DNA of 64,000 bases from Clarkia xantiana subsp. parviflora (GCA_036873135.1 JAPTYO010000008.1:35784819-35848818), one strand, 5' to 3'. Shown: positions 10,828 through 22,424, counted from the first letter of the stretch. Made by a program: numbers and translations. Notes: generated from the letters alone by a model not told the origin.

Positions 10828-13287
10828 ATGAGTAATTTTTTCATCCCCTCCATTCGTCGCGTTACTTTCTTTCCTGATGTTAGCTCAAAGTCGAGTTCTG
10901 AGTCAGATATTAAGTTTGAATATTGGTCTGAGTCGGAGTCTATCTCAAGTTTGGAATTTCCTACTGCTTTCGAGTTAAGTCTAGCGCCATTGTCGGGGAA
11001 CCATTTGGATCGGTGTGACTATAACGAGCATATTGAGTTAGGTGACGTTAGTCCCTTAGATGAACCCCTATACCCCTTCCTTCCATCTCTGAAGAACATT
11101 ACAGAGGCCGTGACAGTGCCCCCGGAGGGGAAGGTTGTAGTGTACACCTCCCAAGTTTGATATTTACGCTTCCCCTATTGTGACGATCTCATCGAACTTT
11201 GCCGGTTTTTCCAGATTTCTCCTGTGAACCTTGCCCCCAGTGCTATCCGTGTCTAGGTAGTATTTCGAGTATTATGTCAGTGGTACTCCTGGAAGTACTC
11301 ATTGGTTCTATTCCGGTGTTTTTATCGCTTCCAATATCAGAAGAAGATCAGTTTCGCGAGCTTGGTGACTCGTTATCCTCTTCTTAAGGACACCCGATTT
11401 GAGGATTTGGGGTTGGGTGAGGTCGAGTGGAACGGCGGCCTTCGCTTTGTGGCTCCCCTTGATAATTTGTCGAGTCATTGGTCTAAGTATTATTTCTTCA
11501 CCACCGATCGCTATGTGACTCGGTCGGTTCTTCGTGAGAATCGGTCGGATGGCTGGCCTTCCTTTGGGAGTTCTCTTCCTCGGACATAAAGACCATAAAG
11601 GTTATTTATCAAAGCCATCAGACCAAGTCTTATTGTCCTATTTCTGTGGTGACCGAGACGGATCTGTATGAGGCGGGGATTCGCTTGACCCCTCCCTCCA
11701 AGGGTTTGTATGTCACTTAGTCTTCTTGTTTTTATTCATCTTTTGTTTTTCCTTTATAGGTTGGTTTCACGGAAAAACCTATAATTTGCATGCGGAACCC
11801 ATTGATTTGAGCAAGAGGAGGGGGCCCTCTAGCTCTGCTCCCAAGAAATCTTCTAAGTCGGGGAGGGACGCGGAGACTTCCTGTATGTTTTTCCTTCTCT
11901 TATTTTTCTTTTATGATATATTTGTAACTGTTCTCATGTTGTTTTCTTTGTGTTATCAGGGCACTCGTCGTTGGTCACCGAGCGCGTCGTTCCTAAGAGC
12001 AAGAGTTTGAGCTAATCAAAGTCTAAGGCACGGAAGCCTAACTCTGAGTCGGTCCCTCGGCTATCAAGAAGAAAAAGACTGTGAGAGACTCTCCTTCGAA
12101 TTCTCGTTTACCGACATCTTCTGGTGATAAGGATATAGGGGTCGAGGAGGCACCCTCCTTGCTTGACAAAGGGAAGCGGCCTGCCGATGGTGGTGGGGTG
12201 ACCATAGGTGCTGATGCCTCTTCTCCATCCTTGACCCCCAGCCGATGGAGCGAGTCTCAGGTTTGTTTCTACTTTATAACTTGTAGATATATTGTCACTT
12301 GTTGCTTGTGTTCATTTTCTATCTTGTTGATACAGTCCGACTCCCTGCCTTGAGTCGCAAGGACCTGTCTCGTCTGACTAACGAGGATATCGTTGGAGCT
12401 GAGTGGACTCCTTTTGCTGGATTAAAGGAGTATCATTTCGACAGCTATTCTTCCTTACAGACTCCTGAGGTTGGTGTTCGTGTCTTATGGAGTGCTGTTG
12501 CTCTTGGAGATCGCCTTTCTCTTCCCAAATCTCCTATGGAAACTAGGCGTTTTGTTCAAGGGGTTCTATCTCAATATGCCCCGGTAAGTGATCTTTTTCT
12601 TTTACCTTACATTATGAGTAATTGTTTGCTATGCTACTTGACGTTTGTTCATTATCTCAGGGCATGTCTGACACGGTTAATCTCTCATCTGTTTCCTTTG
12701 AGCTATCTGAGGAGAACAAGGTACTTGAGGATAAACAAGTATCCTTGAAGGCTGAGCTTAGCGGTGTCGTGGAGAAAACTCGCCTTTCTGATTTGAAGAT
12801 GCAGGAACTTCGGGATCAGGTTGCCTCGCTTGAGACTACTATTGCGGATTTGCGCCGACAGGCTGATGTTGATTCTTCACTCCATGCTGCGGTGTTGAAG
12901 AATATTGAGGAGAAATGTCGCAAGGAGGAGAGAGTTACTGCAGTGGCTGAGTATAAGTCTTCTCCTGCCTATGCTGCTAATTTCCAGGTTCGGTGCACCA
13001 AGGAGATGAACCAGTTTGGAGAGTATCTGACAGATCAGATATTCAGGATTGATCCTCAGTTTCCAGTTCACGACTTGGGTGACTTTGGTCCTTATGCTAG
13101 TGGTTATGTTGCTGTGCTTAGGGGGCAGGCTGTTGTTGCTGAGAACGTGCATGATGCCCCTGTGCAGGAGAATACTACTCCTATCGATGTTTTTGATTCA
13201 GGTTCCTCTTCATCTTCTTCGAGTTCCATCAGTGGTTCTTCTTCTGAGCATCAGGACCGTGAGGACTCCCCAGTGGCGTCAGGTTGA
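10828..13287 (+). pseudogene. antisense ORF of element B, Transposase_28-like, five coding exons
   Basis: Decayed gene opposed to gag. Predicted exons by comparison with D: 10828-11707, 11760-11882, 11960-12260, 12335-12583, 12661-13287, with GT...AG borders at the same points. Exon 1 carries the N-terminal start MSNFFIPSIRRV, CPLDEPLYPFLPSL-like block, then the RFPYCDDLIELCRFF and CFYRFQYQ motifs typical of the 'putative gypsy type transposon' family. The last exon encodes a coiled coil (about 12720-12900) and a serine-rich acidic tail. Nonsense codons (TGA at 11158, TAG near 11252) and frameshifts in exon 1 disable it. The role of this family is unknown; antisense extra ORFs are known in Tat-lineage elements. 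Confidence 0.7.
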
Positions 13288-13695
13288 TTATCTGACATAT
13301 CTATCCTTGTACATATTCATTTGCTTTTCCTCCCCTTGATGGGTTGAGTGGTTTCTCCCCGTGTTGGGTTGAGTATATTTTGAAGGCCTCATACTTAGGC
13401 ACTTTTTGGAGTTGCTACTAGACTTGGTTGTGTCTACTTTCTTTATGATATTTGCCTTGGCTTGTGGCATGAATGGTAGGATGACTTGTTACTTGGCTGT
13501 GGTAGCCTTTTGTGATTGCTTGTGTGGTTCCTTCTTTGCATATTCCTTTCTTGTGTTTGCGTTCATTTGCTTGATGTCTCTTTAGCTTCTTCTTGTGCCG
13601 GGATACCTATAATATCATCATGAACAAACTTGGGTGTTTCTCATATCATGTATCCTTACTTTAAAAAGTAAATTTTTCAAGGTATGCTGTTGGAG
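13288..13695 (+). other. 3' flank of the element B antisense gene
   Basis: T-rich non-coding sequence after the stop codon at 13285-13287, likely 3' untranslated region of the antisense transcript. I see no conserved ORF. Confidence 0.4.
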
Positions 13696-14290
13696 TCATT
13701 AAAAATATTTACGAGATAGGCTCTCGGAGGGCACAGAATTTGTACGCAAGATAGGCTCTCAGAAGGTGCAGAATGTGTTCGCGAGATAGGCTCTCGGAAG
13801 GCGCGGAATATGTTCACGAGATAGGCTCTCGGAAGGCGCGGAATATGTTCGCGAGATAGGCTCTCGGAAGGCACAAGATTAGTTCGCGAGATAGGCTCTC
13901 GGAAGGCACATAATTAGTTCGCGAGATAGGCTCTCGAAAGGCACAAAAATTTTCACGAGATAGGCTCTCGAAAGGCACATAATTAGTTCGCGAGATAGGC
14001 TCTCGGAAGGCACATAATTTTTCACGAGATAGGCTCTCGGATGGCACATTATTTTTCACGAGATTGGCTCTCAGAAGGCACATAATTTTCGCGAGATGGG
14101 CTCTTGGAGGGCACATAATTTTTCACGAGATAGGCTCTCGGAAGGCACAAAATTTTCGCGAGATGGGCTCTCCGAGGGCACAGAATTTTTCACGAGACAG
14201 GCTCTCGGAAAGCACATAATTTTTCACGAGATAGGCTCTCGAAGGGCACATTATTTTTCACGAGATAGGCTCTCGGAGGGCACAGAAAGT
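13696..14290. repeat. tandem hairpin array between convergent genes of element B
   Basis: About 15 imperfect units of 36-40 bp, each with CGAGATAGGCTCTCGGAAGG. The centre forms a small hairpin, CGAGA-TAGGC-TCTCG. Units vary in the AT-rich spacer (CATAATTTTTCA, ATTAGTTCG and similar). On the other strand the core reads CCTTCCGAGAGCCTATCTCG, which is related to the 71-bp repeat of D at 45900-46480. It sits exactly between the 3' ends of the sense Gag region and the antisense gene. Short ORFs through it are by-products. Confidence 0.9.
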
Positions 14291-14578
14291 GTCATGCACT
14301 TGGTTGTCATATCTAAGTAAGGAACTTGTGGAGATATTGTTATCTCATACTTAGGAAATATTTTGATAAACTTCAACTTCATTGAAAACATTCATGCCTT
14401 ATATACAGGAGGGGTGTCATGGGTGGTCCAGGACATCCTATAAGGAAACAAAAGATAGTTGAAGAGTTGGAGAAACTTCGTGAGTTTTCCGCCTCAAGAG
14501 TTTGTTTTAGAAAACTAAACATTCATTATATAGAAGATAAAATCGAGGATATGGTGTTCCGCTGGTGTGATTTCCTTA
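14291..14578. other. element B spacer between array and second Gag segment
   Basis: Non-coding; downstream of the sense-strand stop codon at about 14576. No further motif recognised. Confidence 0.4.
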
Positions 14579-15234
14579 CTTGGTGGTGGATGGAACTTGT
14601 GTTATGTATTCCTGTAGTCCTCCCTTGTAGATCATCTCTTCGATCTCTATTTTCAACACCATGCAATCATTTGTCTTATGTCCCCATGTTCCGTGGTATT
14701 CACACCATCCTTTTGTGTCCTTTCCAAGGAAGGCTTTACCTTCCTCTTTGCATTCTGGCAGCTCCTTACTCAGGTGTTTCCTGAAAAGTTCTTCAACTTG
14801 CACCATGAGAGGTGTAAAGTTGAAATTTACACCCCCTCCTTGCATGTGGGCCTCTTCTTCTTTGAATTCTTCATCTTGATATCTCCTTTCTTCTTCGAAT
14901 GCCTTGTCCAACTTTTCTTTAAGTTCGTGCATCGTGCTTGTCATCACTACCTCATAATGACCTCCAAAGACCTCGAAAGAGGTTGGATGCATGTTTCTAA
15001 GCAAAGCTCTTACGGCCTCCCTCTTGTCACCTCCATGTTGGCCCCGTATTCCATGAACCTTTCGAAGTAACTTGCAATGGGTTCCCATGGAATTTGCTTC
15101 ATATCCTCTATGTACCTGAAGCCTCTTTCAATTGATCGTTTCACTCTCCTTCCATTTTCATTATCTGGCTGCCAGGGTATGCTTGTTACCGTTACAACCT
15201 TTCCACTACCTGTTCTCTTGGCCAAACTTCCCAA
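14579..15234 (-). pseudogene. second Gag-like C-terminal segment of element B
   Basis: Minus-strand coding remnant in two overlapping frames (15234-15010, then 15088-14576), so one frameshift. It contains VTSIPWQPDN, SYFERFMEYGANM, RNMHPTSFEVFGGHYEVVM, a charged helix (HELKEKLDKAFEEERR) and a variant zinc knuckle WCEYHGTWGHKTNDC (CX2HX4HX4C) followed by EEMIYKGGLQEYI. The order mirrors the C-terminal half of the upstream Gag (YYTRFNQN, RNLGRFGS, LEELAARVKTHIDLE, knuckle, ERGELKEFV). The corresponding segment of D (about 44400-45081) is intact and similar, so the segment is a conserved part of the family. Its function is unknown. Confidence 0.75.
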
Positions 15235-15387
15235 TATCTACTTGCTTAGGCGGAGTGTAACTCCTACCCTTTGCATTCCTTGCCTTAGCTGTTTTTTCTC
15301 CTCTTTTTGAGAGCTCTTTCTCTGTCTGCCCCCTATCGTCACCGTTGCTACCGTATCTGATTATTGTGACCTACGTCTCATGGAATT

Positions 15388-16008
15388 TAGGCCTGTCAAC
15401 GGGTCACAACCCGTGACCCGGGACCCGTGGCCCGCGGGTCACGGATGACCCGACCCGTGATAGACCCGGGGGTCATCACGGGTCAGGATTATAAACCCGG
15501 GACACGGGTCAACGGGTTGACCCGTGTTGACCCGTGACCCGGGTCAAACAAGCAATGCAAATTTAAATAAGTGATGTTTCGAACTCGTTCGAACACACAC
15601 TACTAATATATGCACCCGAATTTGAGTGGACGTACGAAAGTAATTGGATATCAATTAATTATGAGATCAAATATTAATTAGTAGTTTAATTTGTCGGTAT
15701 ATAGAAAGAAGTCTAAGATTGGAAGGAGTGACTAAGAGTGAGAGGACTAGCGCGCCTAGGGTTAGCAATTTAGCATTTAGATTTTAGCCATTATTTAGGG
15801 AAACGAAAAAAAAAAAAAAACTGATTTAAACGGGTCACGGGCCGGGTACGGGTCCTAATCCCAAACCTGTACCCGGCCCACTCTCAACGGGTCATTTACG
15901 GGTCAACCCGTAAATGACCCGTTAGCATACTTAGGGTCACCCGTACCCGACCCGTGAGCGGGTCATTTGCGGGTCACCCGCGGGTCACGGATAAAATTGA
16001 CAGGCCTA
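15388..16008. mobile_element. hAT-type MITE inside element B protease region
   Basis: 621-bp non-coding insert with 12-bp terminal inverted repeats TAGGCCTGTCAA / TTGACAGGCCTA and an exact 8-bp target duplication ATGGAATT (15380-15387 and 16009-16016). An 8-bp duplication with TAGG...-type ends is diagnostic of the hAT superfamily. About 150 bp at each end are dense in ACCCG/GGGTCA motifs in both orientations, as expected of subterminal transposase-binding repeats; the centre is AT-rich. It lies between codons for the protease end (QCYVNS) and the following MRRR, so it postdates B. No transposase: non-autonomous. Confidence 0.93.
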
Positions 16009-18556
16009 ATGGAATTGACGTAACACTGCCTTGCGGTGCGCTGATCACCCAGGACTTCTCCTATTCCATTCTTAGTGATGTACTTCAATTTCTGGTGGAC
16101 TGTTGAGGGTACAATCTTATATGGGTTTATTGTGGTTATCCCTAGGATCCCGTTGTAAGCTCCTAAGTTTTCCACTACCAAAAAGTTCACGTTAATCCTC
16201 AGTTGTGTCCACCTTGTCCAGCGTTACTAGTAGAGTTATCATGCCTAGAGGGTAACTTGTCGCCCCTGAGAATCTGACTAGAGGAAGGTTCACCAGTTTG
16301 ATATCTGCCTTGGATTTCCCTATCTCTTCAAGCACGCGCATTTGCAGTATATCTGCCGAACTTCCTTCATCAACAAGTATTCTTTTCACATCGAAGTTGT
16401 CGATGTCCATTGTTATCACTAGGGCATCGTCATGTGGGAAGACGATATGGCTCTTGTCCTTCTCAGAGAATTTAATTACCATTTCCTTTTCCTCCATTGG
16501 CCTCTTTCTCCACTTTGTTGTTGCATCTATCCTAGAGGCATACACCTCTCTTGCAATTGCTGTTGATCCGCCTGCCCCGATTCCACCGTGTATCATGTTG
16601 ATCGTTCCCCTTTTGGTGGGTAAGGGATTGTAATCAACCTTTTCCTTTCCTTTATCCTTTTGCATTGGCCTAACGGGTGCACTGCTGCCCTCGTGATCCA
16701 CGAATTCTTTCAATTCTCCCCTTTCCAGTGCATTGTTTATGCTCAACTTTAGACTGAAGCATTCGTTTGTGTCATGGCCATGTGCTTTGTGGTTATCGCA
16801 CCATTTTGCTTTTTCATTCCCAACCATTGGGGCTCTCCATCTTGCTAGGGGTGTCCATATCTTCAAGTTCCTAATTTCTCTTAACACAACTGTCGGGGTT
16901 GCATTCAATGGTATGAACTTGATGACATTGATATCATTTGCTCTCAGTTTCTCACCTAAATGGTTTCTTGGTTGGGGCGGACGCCAGTCTTGTTGTCTAA
17001 TGGGCTGGGGAACCTGAGGTGGTTTTCCTCTGTTTGGCTTTGTTTTCTCTTCCTTGGTGGTCTGAATCTTTGCTCTCTTGCTCATTCTGTGCCTTTCCAG
17101 ATCAATGTGGGTTTTCACCCTTGCCGCGAGCTCCTCCAGTGTGCCTGCGGATTTTTTAGCCATCTTTTCTGCCAAGGTTGATCCAAAGCGTCCAAGGTTC
17201 CTTATGGAAGCTCTTATGATATCACCCTCAGTTATGTCCCCTTGTATATCAGCCAAGTTCTGGTTGAACCTAGTGTAATAGTTTGCTAGCGTCTCCTCAT
17301 GCTCTTGCTTCACATCATCAAGCGAACTTGTTCCCTTGAGTAGCTTCCTTTCTCCAATGTACCTTTGGAGGAACTTAGCTTTCAGTTGTGCCCATGAATG
17401 GATGCTCTCAGTTGGTAGGCTGAAGAACCAGTGCGATACTACCCCTGATAACGTATTTGGGAACAATAATGCCTTGTAGCGGTCATCCGTTGTCCTACCC
17501 AGGAGGGAGGCCTCATGCTGCCGGATGTGCTCCAAGGGGTCAGTCTTGCCGTTATAATTTTCTATCTTTATCAAGTGCAACGCATCAGACACTTTGTTGA
17601 TCTCCAGCTCCCTTGTAAAGGGGTGATTTGTGCTATCACTCAGCCAGTGCAATCCATTCGTTTTGGATTCATTCATCTTCTTCGCAATCATTGCCTCTAT
17701 TTCTTCCTGAGTTAGCATCACTGGTGATGGGCTACAATTCCTTTGAGGTCCATCATAGCTTATCACCGGGCTCACAGGGACTCCATGTCTGTGATGATAA
17801 GGACTGTACGTGTAACGTGGGTATCCCTGTGGGGGTGGATGCTGGAACTCTTGCCTCCTTGGGTGCTGAGGTTGTGCATTATCCCTCAATGGGGTGTATA
17901 TCCATGCCCCTTGGGGTGCTTGAGGTTGCATTGGAGGGACGAAATGCTTCCTATCCCTCGGAGGTGGTACTTGCTCGTTTCTGCCTTGACTTTCACGCTG
18001 CTCAGTTGGAGGGTGCGTGTGTTGTTCTTCTTCTGGGAACTGCTCTTCCTGCTGATACTGCCCTTCTTGTGGGTATTCATTCGCCCGCGGGTGTGCTCCG
18101 CTTGTGCATACTGTCTTTCCCGCCTGTTTCTCGTAGCCTCTCTATATGCCAAAAGCTCATCTAGTGCGTTCATGAACCCTGGGGTCACTGCTTGTGCTCC
18201 CTGTGAATGCACAGGCCTCGTGTTAGTGGTGTGAGCCCGGTTATTGTTTCCTTGTGTTATCATGCCATAAGGATACTCTTGAGGACGCGCTTAATAGTGG
18301 TACCCCTACGGGGGTGCCGTATATTGGTATCCTTGAGACGGTACCCCCTGTCGTGCCCCCTGCTCCTGTGATCGCTGACTTATAAGAGTCGAGGCAGTGG
18401 AGGACTTGGCCCCAGCTGGGCATGATGGTCCCCCTTGATTGTTTGCTTGTGGAGCATGGGGTGTTTCTTGATGCGCATGGGGTGCAGGTTGCCCCTGAGG
18501 AGTGAGTTGTCTTGCCGGGGGTACGGGTTGTCTTCTCTGATTGTTTGGTTACCATG
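16009..18556 (-). pseudogene. Gag-protease of element B
   Basis: Long minus-strand gag-protease reading. A frame open from 17931 to 16192 (579 codons) carries the capsid-type region (HPFTRELEINKV, YNGKTDPLEHI, LLFPNTLSGVVSHWFFSLP, FLQRYIGERKLL), the variant knuckle WCDNHKAHGHDTNEC (CX2HX4HX4C) and the start of protease. The usual active-site DGGSSADIL reads DEGSSADIL, a likely inactivating change. A frameshift near 16190 separates the last protease part (NFLVVENLGAYNGILG), which then runs into the MITE. The N-terminal proline/glutamine-rich part (17886-18556) is spread over other frames. Compare the intact Gag of D (41740-43578). Confidence 0.85.
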
Positions 18557-18571
18557 ATTTTCTATTCAAAA

Positions 18572-18587
18572 CCCACGGACGGCGCCA
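18572..18587 (-). other. primer-binding site of element B
   Basis: Minus strand reads TGGCGCCGTCCGTGGG two bases inside the LTR end. D has the same 16 bases at 41691-41706, and A and C differ by one base. The tRNA species is not assigned here. Confidence 0.8.
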
Positions 18588-18589
18588 AG

Positions 18590-19383
18590 TGTTAAGACGT
18601 GTTCCTCGGGTTGGTGAGTTTCTGATCCGAGTGACTCCTCTTTCGGGTATTTCGCTCTTTTTCTTGATCCGCTTAGCTTGATTCTCTAATCCTTAGCTCC
18701 ACTTCTTGTAGACCTGCATAAGGGGCAGTACTGAGCACGGATAGGGGGGTGGTGCTCAGTGAACCCTCTCCGAAGCCTAAGTGAGTTCGGGTTCTAGAGA
18801 GAGGACAGAGCTAAACGTGCAAAGATGTCCACTTGTCCAAATGAATAGAACTTGCGAAGTATATATAGGCTACGTGGGGGATTAAGGTGGCTTAATGACA
18901 CTGTTAATCCTTAAACACACTTAATTAACACATAACAGTAGGATTAAGACTTTTAAGGACACGGAGAGGTGGGTGAAAAAGTATAAGTATGAGTTGGGTA
19001 AGTGGATGTCGGGATCCTCGGGATCGGACGAAGAATCCAACCCCTAAGGCCTAGGGTCGGGTCAGTTTTCCCGACCTCTCTTGGGAGGGGTGGGTAAACT
19101 GACCCAATCCCTCCTAGGGGAGATCGGGTGAGGCCACCAGATCCCTCCTATGGGAGATCGGGTTGGCCTACCCGATCTCCCCTAGGAGAGATCGGGTCGG
19201 CTAGCCCGATCTCATCTAGGTGAGACCAACGGACCGGTCCGGACGAATATTTTTGGCTCGTACGGGCCGTTCGCGTTGTGAGTGAAGTGTTCGGGTCCAA
19301 GTTTCGATTTACGATCGTAAGCGGGGCGATCAAAATAAGACAATCCGAAGGGAGACGAGTTCAAATTGGGCGTATATCCATCA
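18590..19383 (-). repeat. element B 5' LTR (794 bp)
   Basis: Begins TGTTAAGACG and ends TATATCCATCA on the plus strand. It is longer than its partner mainly because of extra palindromic modules around 19110-19215 (units around CCTAGG with GATCGGG arms). Followed by the target duplication CTAAG. Confidence 0.9.
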
Positions 19384-19388
19384 CTAAG
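19384..19388. repeat. target-site duplication of element B, right copy
   Basis: CTAAG, identical to 8584-8588. Confidence 0.85.
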
Positions 19389-19478
19389 TGTCTTACTCCT
19401 TGAGAAATAAAGGAGACTACTATTGTGACTAAGTGTGGATGCTAAGCAAGAAGATGCTCTTCTCTAATACCCTAGTGG

Positions 19479-19486
19479 TATTTATA
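19479..19486 (-). promoter_or_regulatory. TATA-like box of the element E antisense gene
   Basis: Minus strand TATAAATA in an AT-rich region, in the position of the TATA-like boxes of the B and A antisense genes. Element B now separates it from the rest of the gene. Confidence 0.3.
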
Positions 19487-19578
19487 CATATGGGTAACTT
19501 TTACCTCCCTATTTTTTCTAAGTCCTAAATTGCATACTCTAAGTGTTTATCCATGATTACCTATACATTGACTCATGT

Positions 19579-19596
19579 ACACACACACACACACAC
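19579..19596. repeat. (AC)n microsatellite
   Basis: Nine consecutive AC dinucleotides. Confidence 0.95.
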
Positions 19597-20022
19597 GTGT
19601 CCATCTTCGAAATTTTGCATATCCATGAGTTATTTGGGACCACATCATTGATTAAATTCATGTTTCATATTTATGTCATGACATGATTAATTTCATGGTT
19701 GTATTAACATATCATTACATGTCGCATGATTATTTACTTACACGTATGAGACATGTCTACACACACGACAACATCCATGTCGGTGTCACACGTGTTCACC
19801 ACTGCTTATATATATTTATTATTATATATGTACACATGCTGCACTAACATGTCAGCAGATAAATAATCGCTCAGAAATTTGAAGATTAACGATTTCAAGG
19901 CCCGCGTGCCCGACTGTCAGTAAGACGACCCCTGAGGTCAGTGCCTGACCTAAATTGGGCATTTATCCTATCTTAAAATAGAGTCAAGCAAGGGTCAAGC
20001 CATTTCTTGACTCGGGGGCAAG

Positions 20023-20626
20023 TGATAGATATGTGCCCAATTCGGGTTCTCATTTATATATCGGGCCTCGCAAACACGTCAAACCCATGTAAACTGATCG
20101 AAACGCTATACCTACGAGTCAAAACGGTCCGGACGGGCAATACACGCGTCCGGACCGGACTCGTCTGAATTGTCCAAATCCGACGTGGTCTAGTTTGCCG
20201 CCCGCGACGCATGTACTTTTATCGACGTATTTTTACACTAAGTCTGAGTTTTCCGATAGGCAACTTTACTCAAACCCAACTCCGGTTCACATTTTTATAT
20301 TAAACCGGAGGCGAACCACACCAAACCGGGCTTCGGTTCAAGAGCTCCTATATATTGGAATCTTGGCCACCCATTTCATTTTAACTCGTTTTGATATTGG
20401 CTTAGGAGCTCTGACTTCTCTCTAGCTTTATCTCTCTAGGTTCTTATTGAGGCATCAGAGAGGGTTAAACAAGCACCACCCCCCCCCCCTCTTCAAGTGC
20501 TGGTTACTGCCCCGTGTGCAGGTTAAGAAGGACGCGCGAAGTCAACATCATGGACTTGGAGAACTTGATACAACTTTGACCACACATATTTGACGACCCA
20601 TACTCTCGCGCGGGGCTGGTCGAAAC
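20023..20626 (+). repeat. 3' LTR of element E
   Basis: Starts TGATAGATATGTGCCC directly after a polypurine tract, like the D LTR (TGATGGATATACGCCC). It shares the R-region block (CTCTAGCTTTATCTCTCTA, GGCATCAGAGAGGGTT, a 10-C run) with D at 53735-53815. The 3' end is uncertain; GAAACA at 20621-20626 is the best candidate by comparison with GAACCTAACA in D. Confidence 0.7.
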
Positions 20627-22238
20627 AATGACTCATTGCTATGTATGCATTGTTAATAATCTAGAATTGCTCTAAAATGTCTGGTTTCATATCAGGATCT
20701 TTTTTTTCATATGTTTTTTTTTTATGTATATTACTATATTTTCATTGCAAATAACTGAATACTCAAACTAAATTGTGGAGATTCAATTAGATATACAGTC
20801 AAAATAAGGGAAATGAAGGGAATGGCGCAAATATGATCATTTGATCTATATCCGATCTCATCTACATCACGGATCCAACTCCATCGTTGTAATATCACAT
20901 CAAATGGACGGATCCGATCTCCTCTGCACCAACTCAGTTAGACTTTTATATCTGCAACAAAACACTATTCGATGAAGCGAAGACTATTTGCACGAACAAA
21001 TGTTTATATATATATAATTTTCTTTATAAACATCTATTTATTTTTACTTTTGATACATTTCTCATCTTCATGTATAGGCTTTGCTCTAAGGAAAAGTTGT
21101 TCCACGTATGATCAACCTTGCAAGGAGATTCGTTTGGTCATACTCAATTAGTTGATGATAGAATCTCAATTTTAGAGAAACTTCCACGTATTTTTTTTTT
21201 AATTCTATAATGATAATTTTATTCATTTGCTCATATATTCATACAATAATTATAAATTAAATAACATTCCTTATTTGTAAAAAGATAACCAATCATGTTT
21301 TAAGTAAATTTCATATTTCCATAAATATATTAAATTTCTTTTAATTTTAATTATAATATATTTTAGTTTTCATATAAAATTTTGTTAGGTCAAAAATACT
21401 AAACTAATTCATAAAAAATATCATTAAAGTTTGTATAGTTATGAAATGTAACGAATATTTATTTGTGATAAGATATTTTTATTGAGTTCGTTAATTTTTT
21501 TTTTCTAAAAACACTTATTATAACAGTACTTTATCTAATATTATATGACATTTTTAGAGTGTGTATAGGTTGTTTGGTATGTACATTAGGTTAAAAAAAA
21601 GAAAATCTATTTATCTGCAAATAAGTAAAATATCACGATATTTAATTTGAATATCACGATATTTAATTTGTGATATTTTCACTAAATATCATATCATACC
21701 ATAAGTGTTATTACGTATCAATTAAAAACGTTAATAATAATTTGTTTAAAATTTCTTAATATATAATGTGCCTATTATTATATATATAGTAAAAACTAAT
21801 TAATTTATATTATCTTAAAGGTTCTAACTGTAGCGGTTATATTTAGTAACTAATTTAAATATACTATTAATTGATCAAATAAACCTAAGAAATATTAGGT
21901 TTAAAAGTAATGTAATATATATTTTGGCCAAAAAAAAAAAAGTAATGTAATATATATATATATATACATTCCTATAATGTATTAATTTTTAATTATTGTA
22001 TATAATTGTGATATGAAAATATTTAATGACATTTTATATTATTTTAAAATTACTTTATGTCATTCCATCAAAAATCAAATACTCTATATTAAAACTTTTT
22101 TTCATTTGTATGTGACACTATAAATATCTTACTTCATTCTTTTCATCTAAAACTAACATAATTAGCAAATCTAAGTCTATCGTTTTTAATATCTGATCAA
22201 CTACACTCAATAAATTTTATGGTATAATTTTTTTTGTC
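20627..22238. other. AT-rich intergenic sequence, no gene seen
   Basis: Very AT-rich, with A/T homopolymers and (TA)n tracts (for example near 21950-21966). It may be old host intergenic DNA into which E and F inserted. I see no coding region, RNA gene or clear repeat end. Confidence 0.5.
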
Positions 22239-22243
22239 GTTAA

Positions 22244-22424
22244 TGTTATGAAAGTAGAGAGGTAATAGAAGAGAGAACTTGATGATTTTATTATTACACA
22301 TAGGAGCCCTTATATAGGGATTACATAGTCTTGGGGAGGAAGTAAATTCAATACTAGGAAAGTCTAAATAAGGAAGATGGTATATACACATAATATTGAA
22401 CATCCACTAAATATATTCATAACA
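22244..22424 (-). repeat. element F 3' LTR (181 bp)
   Basis: TGTTATGAAAG...ATTCATAACA; preceded by GTTAA. Followed at about 22450-22610 by a tail typical of copia 3' ends (minus strand: CTCTTTTTCCC, CCCATTGGGTTTTCC, AAGGTTTTTAACGAGGCA), which here is present twice in tandem with about 90-bp spacing. Confidence 0.9.

Larger units (their letters stand above)
8589..19383 (-). mobile_element. complete pol-less Tat-type LTR element B
   Basis: A 10.8-kb element in minus orientation bounded by related LTRs (8589-9331 and 18590-19383) and the 5-bp duplication CTAAG. Reading in its sense direction: 5' LTR (right), primer site, gag-protease (interrupted by a MITE), a second Gag-like segment, a tandem array, then an opposed spliced gene (plus strand) and the 3' LTR (left). 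I find no reverse transcriptase, RNase H or integrase motif between protease and 3' LTR. The same gene order is seen in D, so absence of pol is a family trait and not a deletion of this copy. It would need enzymes from another element. Confidence 0.9.
19389..20022. other. element E: antisense upstream region and 3' internal end
   Basis: Non-coding. It holds the TATA-like box of the antisense gene (19479-19486), an (AC)n microsatellite (19579-19596) and, at about 19960-20022, the LTR-proximal internal end shared with D and B. It ends in the polypurine tract CTCGGGGGCAAG just before the LTR. Confidence 0.55.
6821..20626 (+). mobile_element. Tat-type element E, split by element B, 5' part missing
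   Basis: Remnant of a gypsy/Tat-type element on the plus strand: antisense gene start (6953-7276, minus), its long leader with tandem repeats (to 8588), continuing after element B at 19389 through a TATA-like box (minus), a 3' internal end and a 3' LTR (20023-20626). Removing B and one copy of CTAAG joins the two parts. The segment before the LTR (about 19960-20022) closely matches the corresponding end of D (about 53165-53221), including the CTCGGGGGCA polypurine tract. Gag and the 5' LTR are outside the window. It is of the same family as B and D. Confidence 0.75.

Noticed and set aside
20627..22238. Host gene or RNA gene in the AT-rich stretch
   Set aside because: No ORF, splice pattern or RNA-like structure that I can support.
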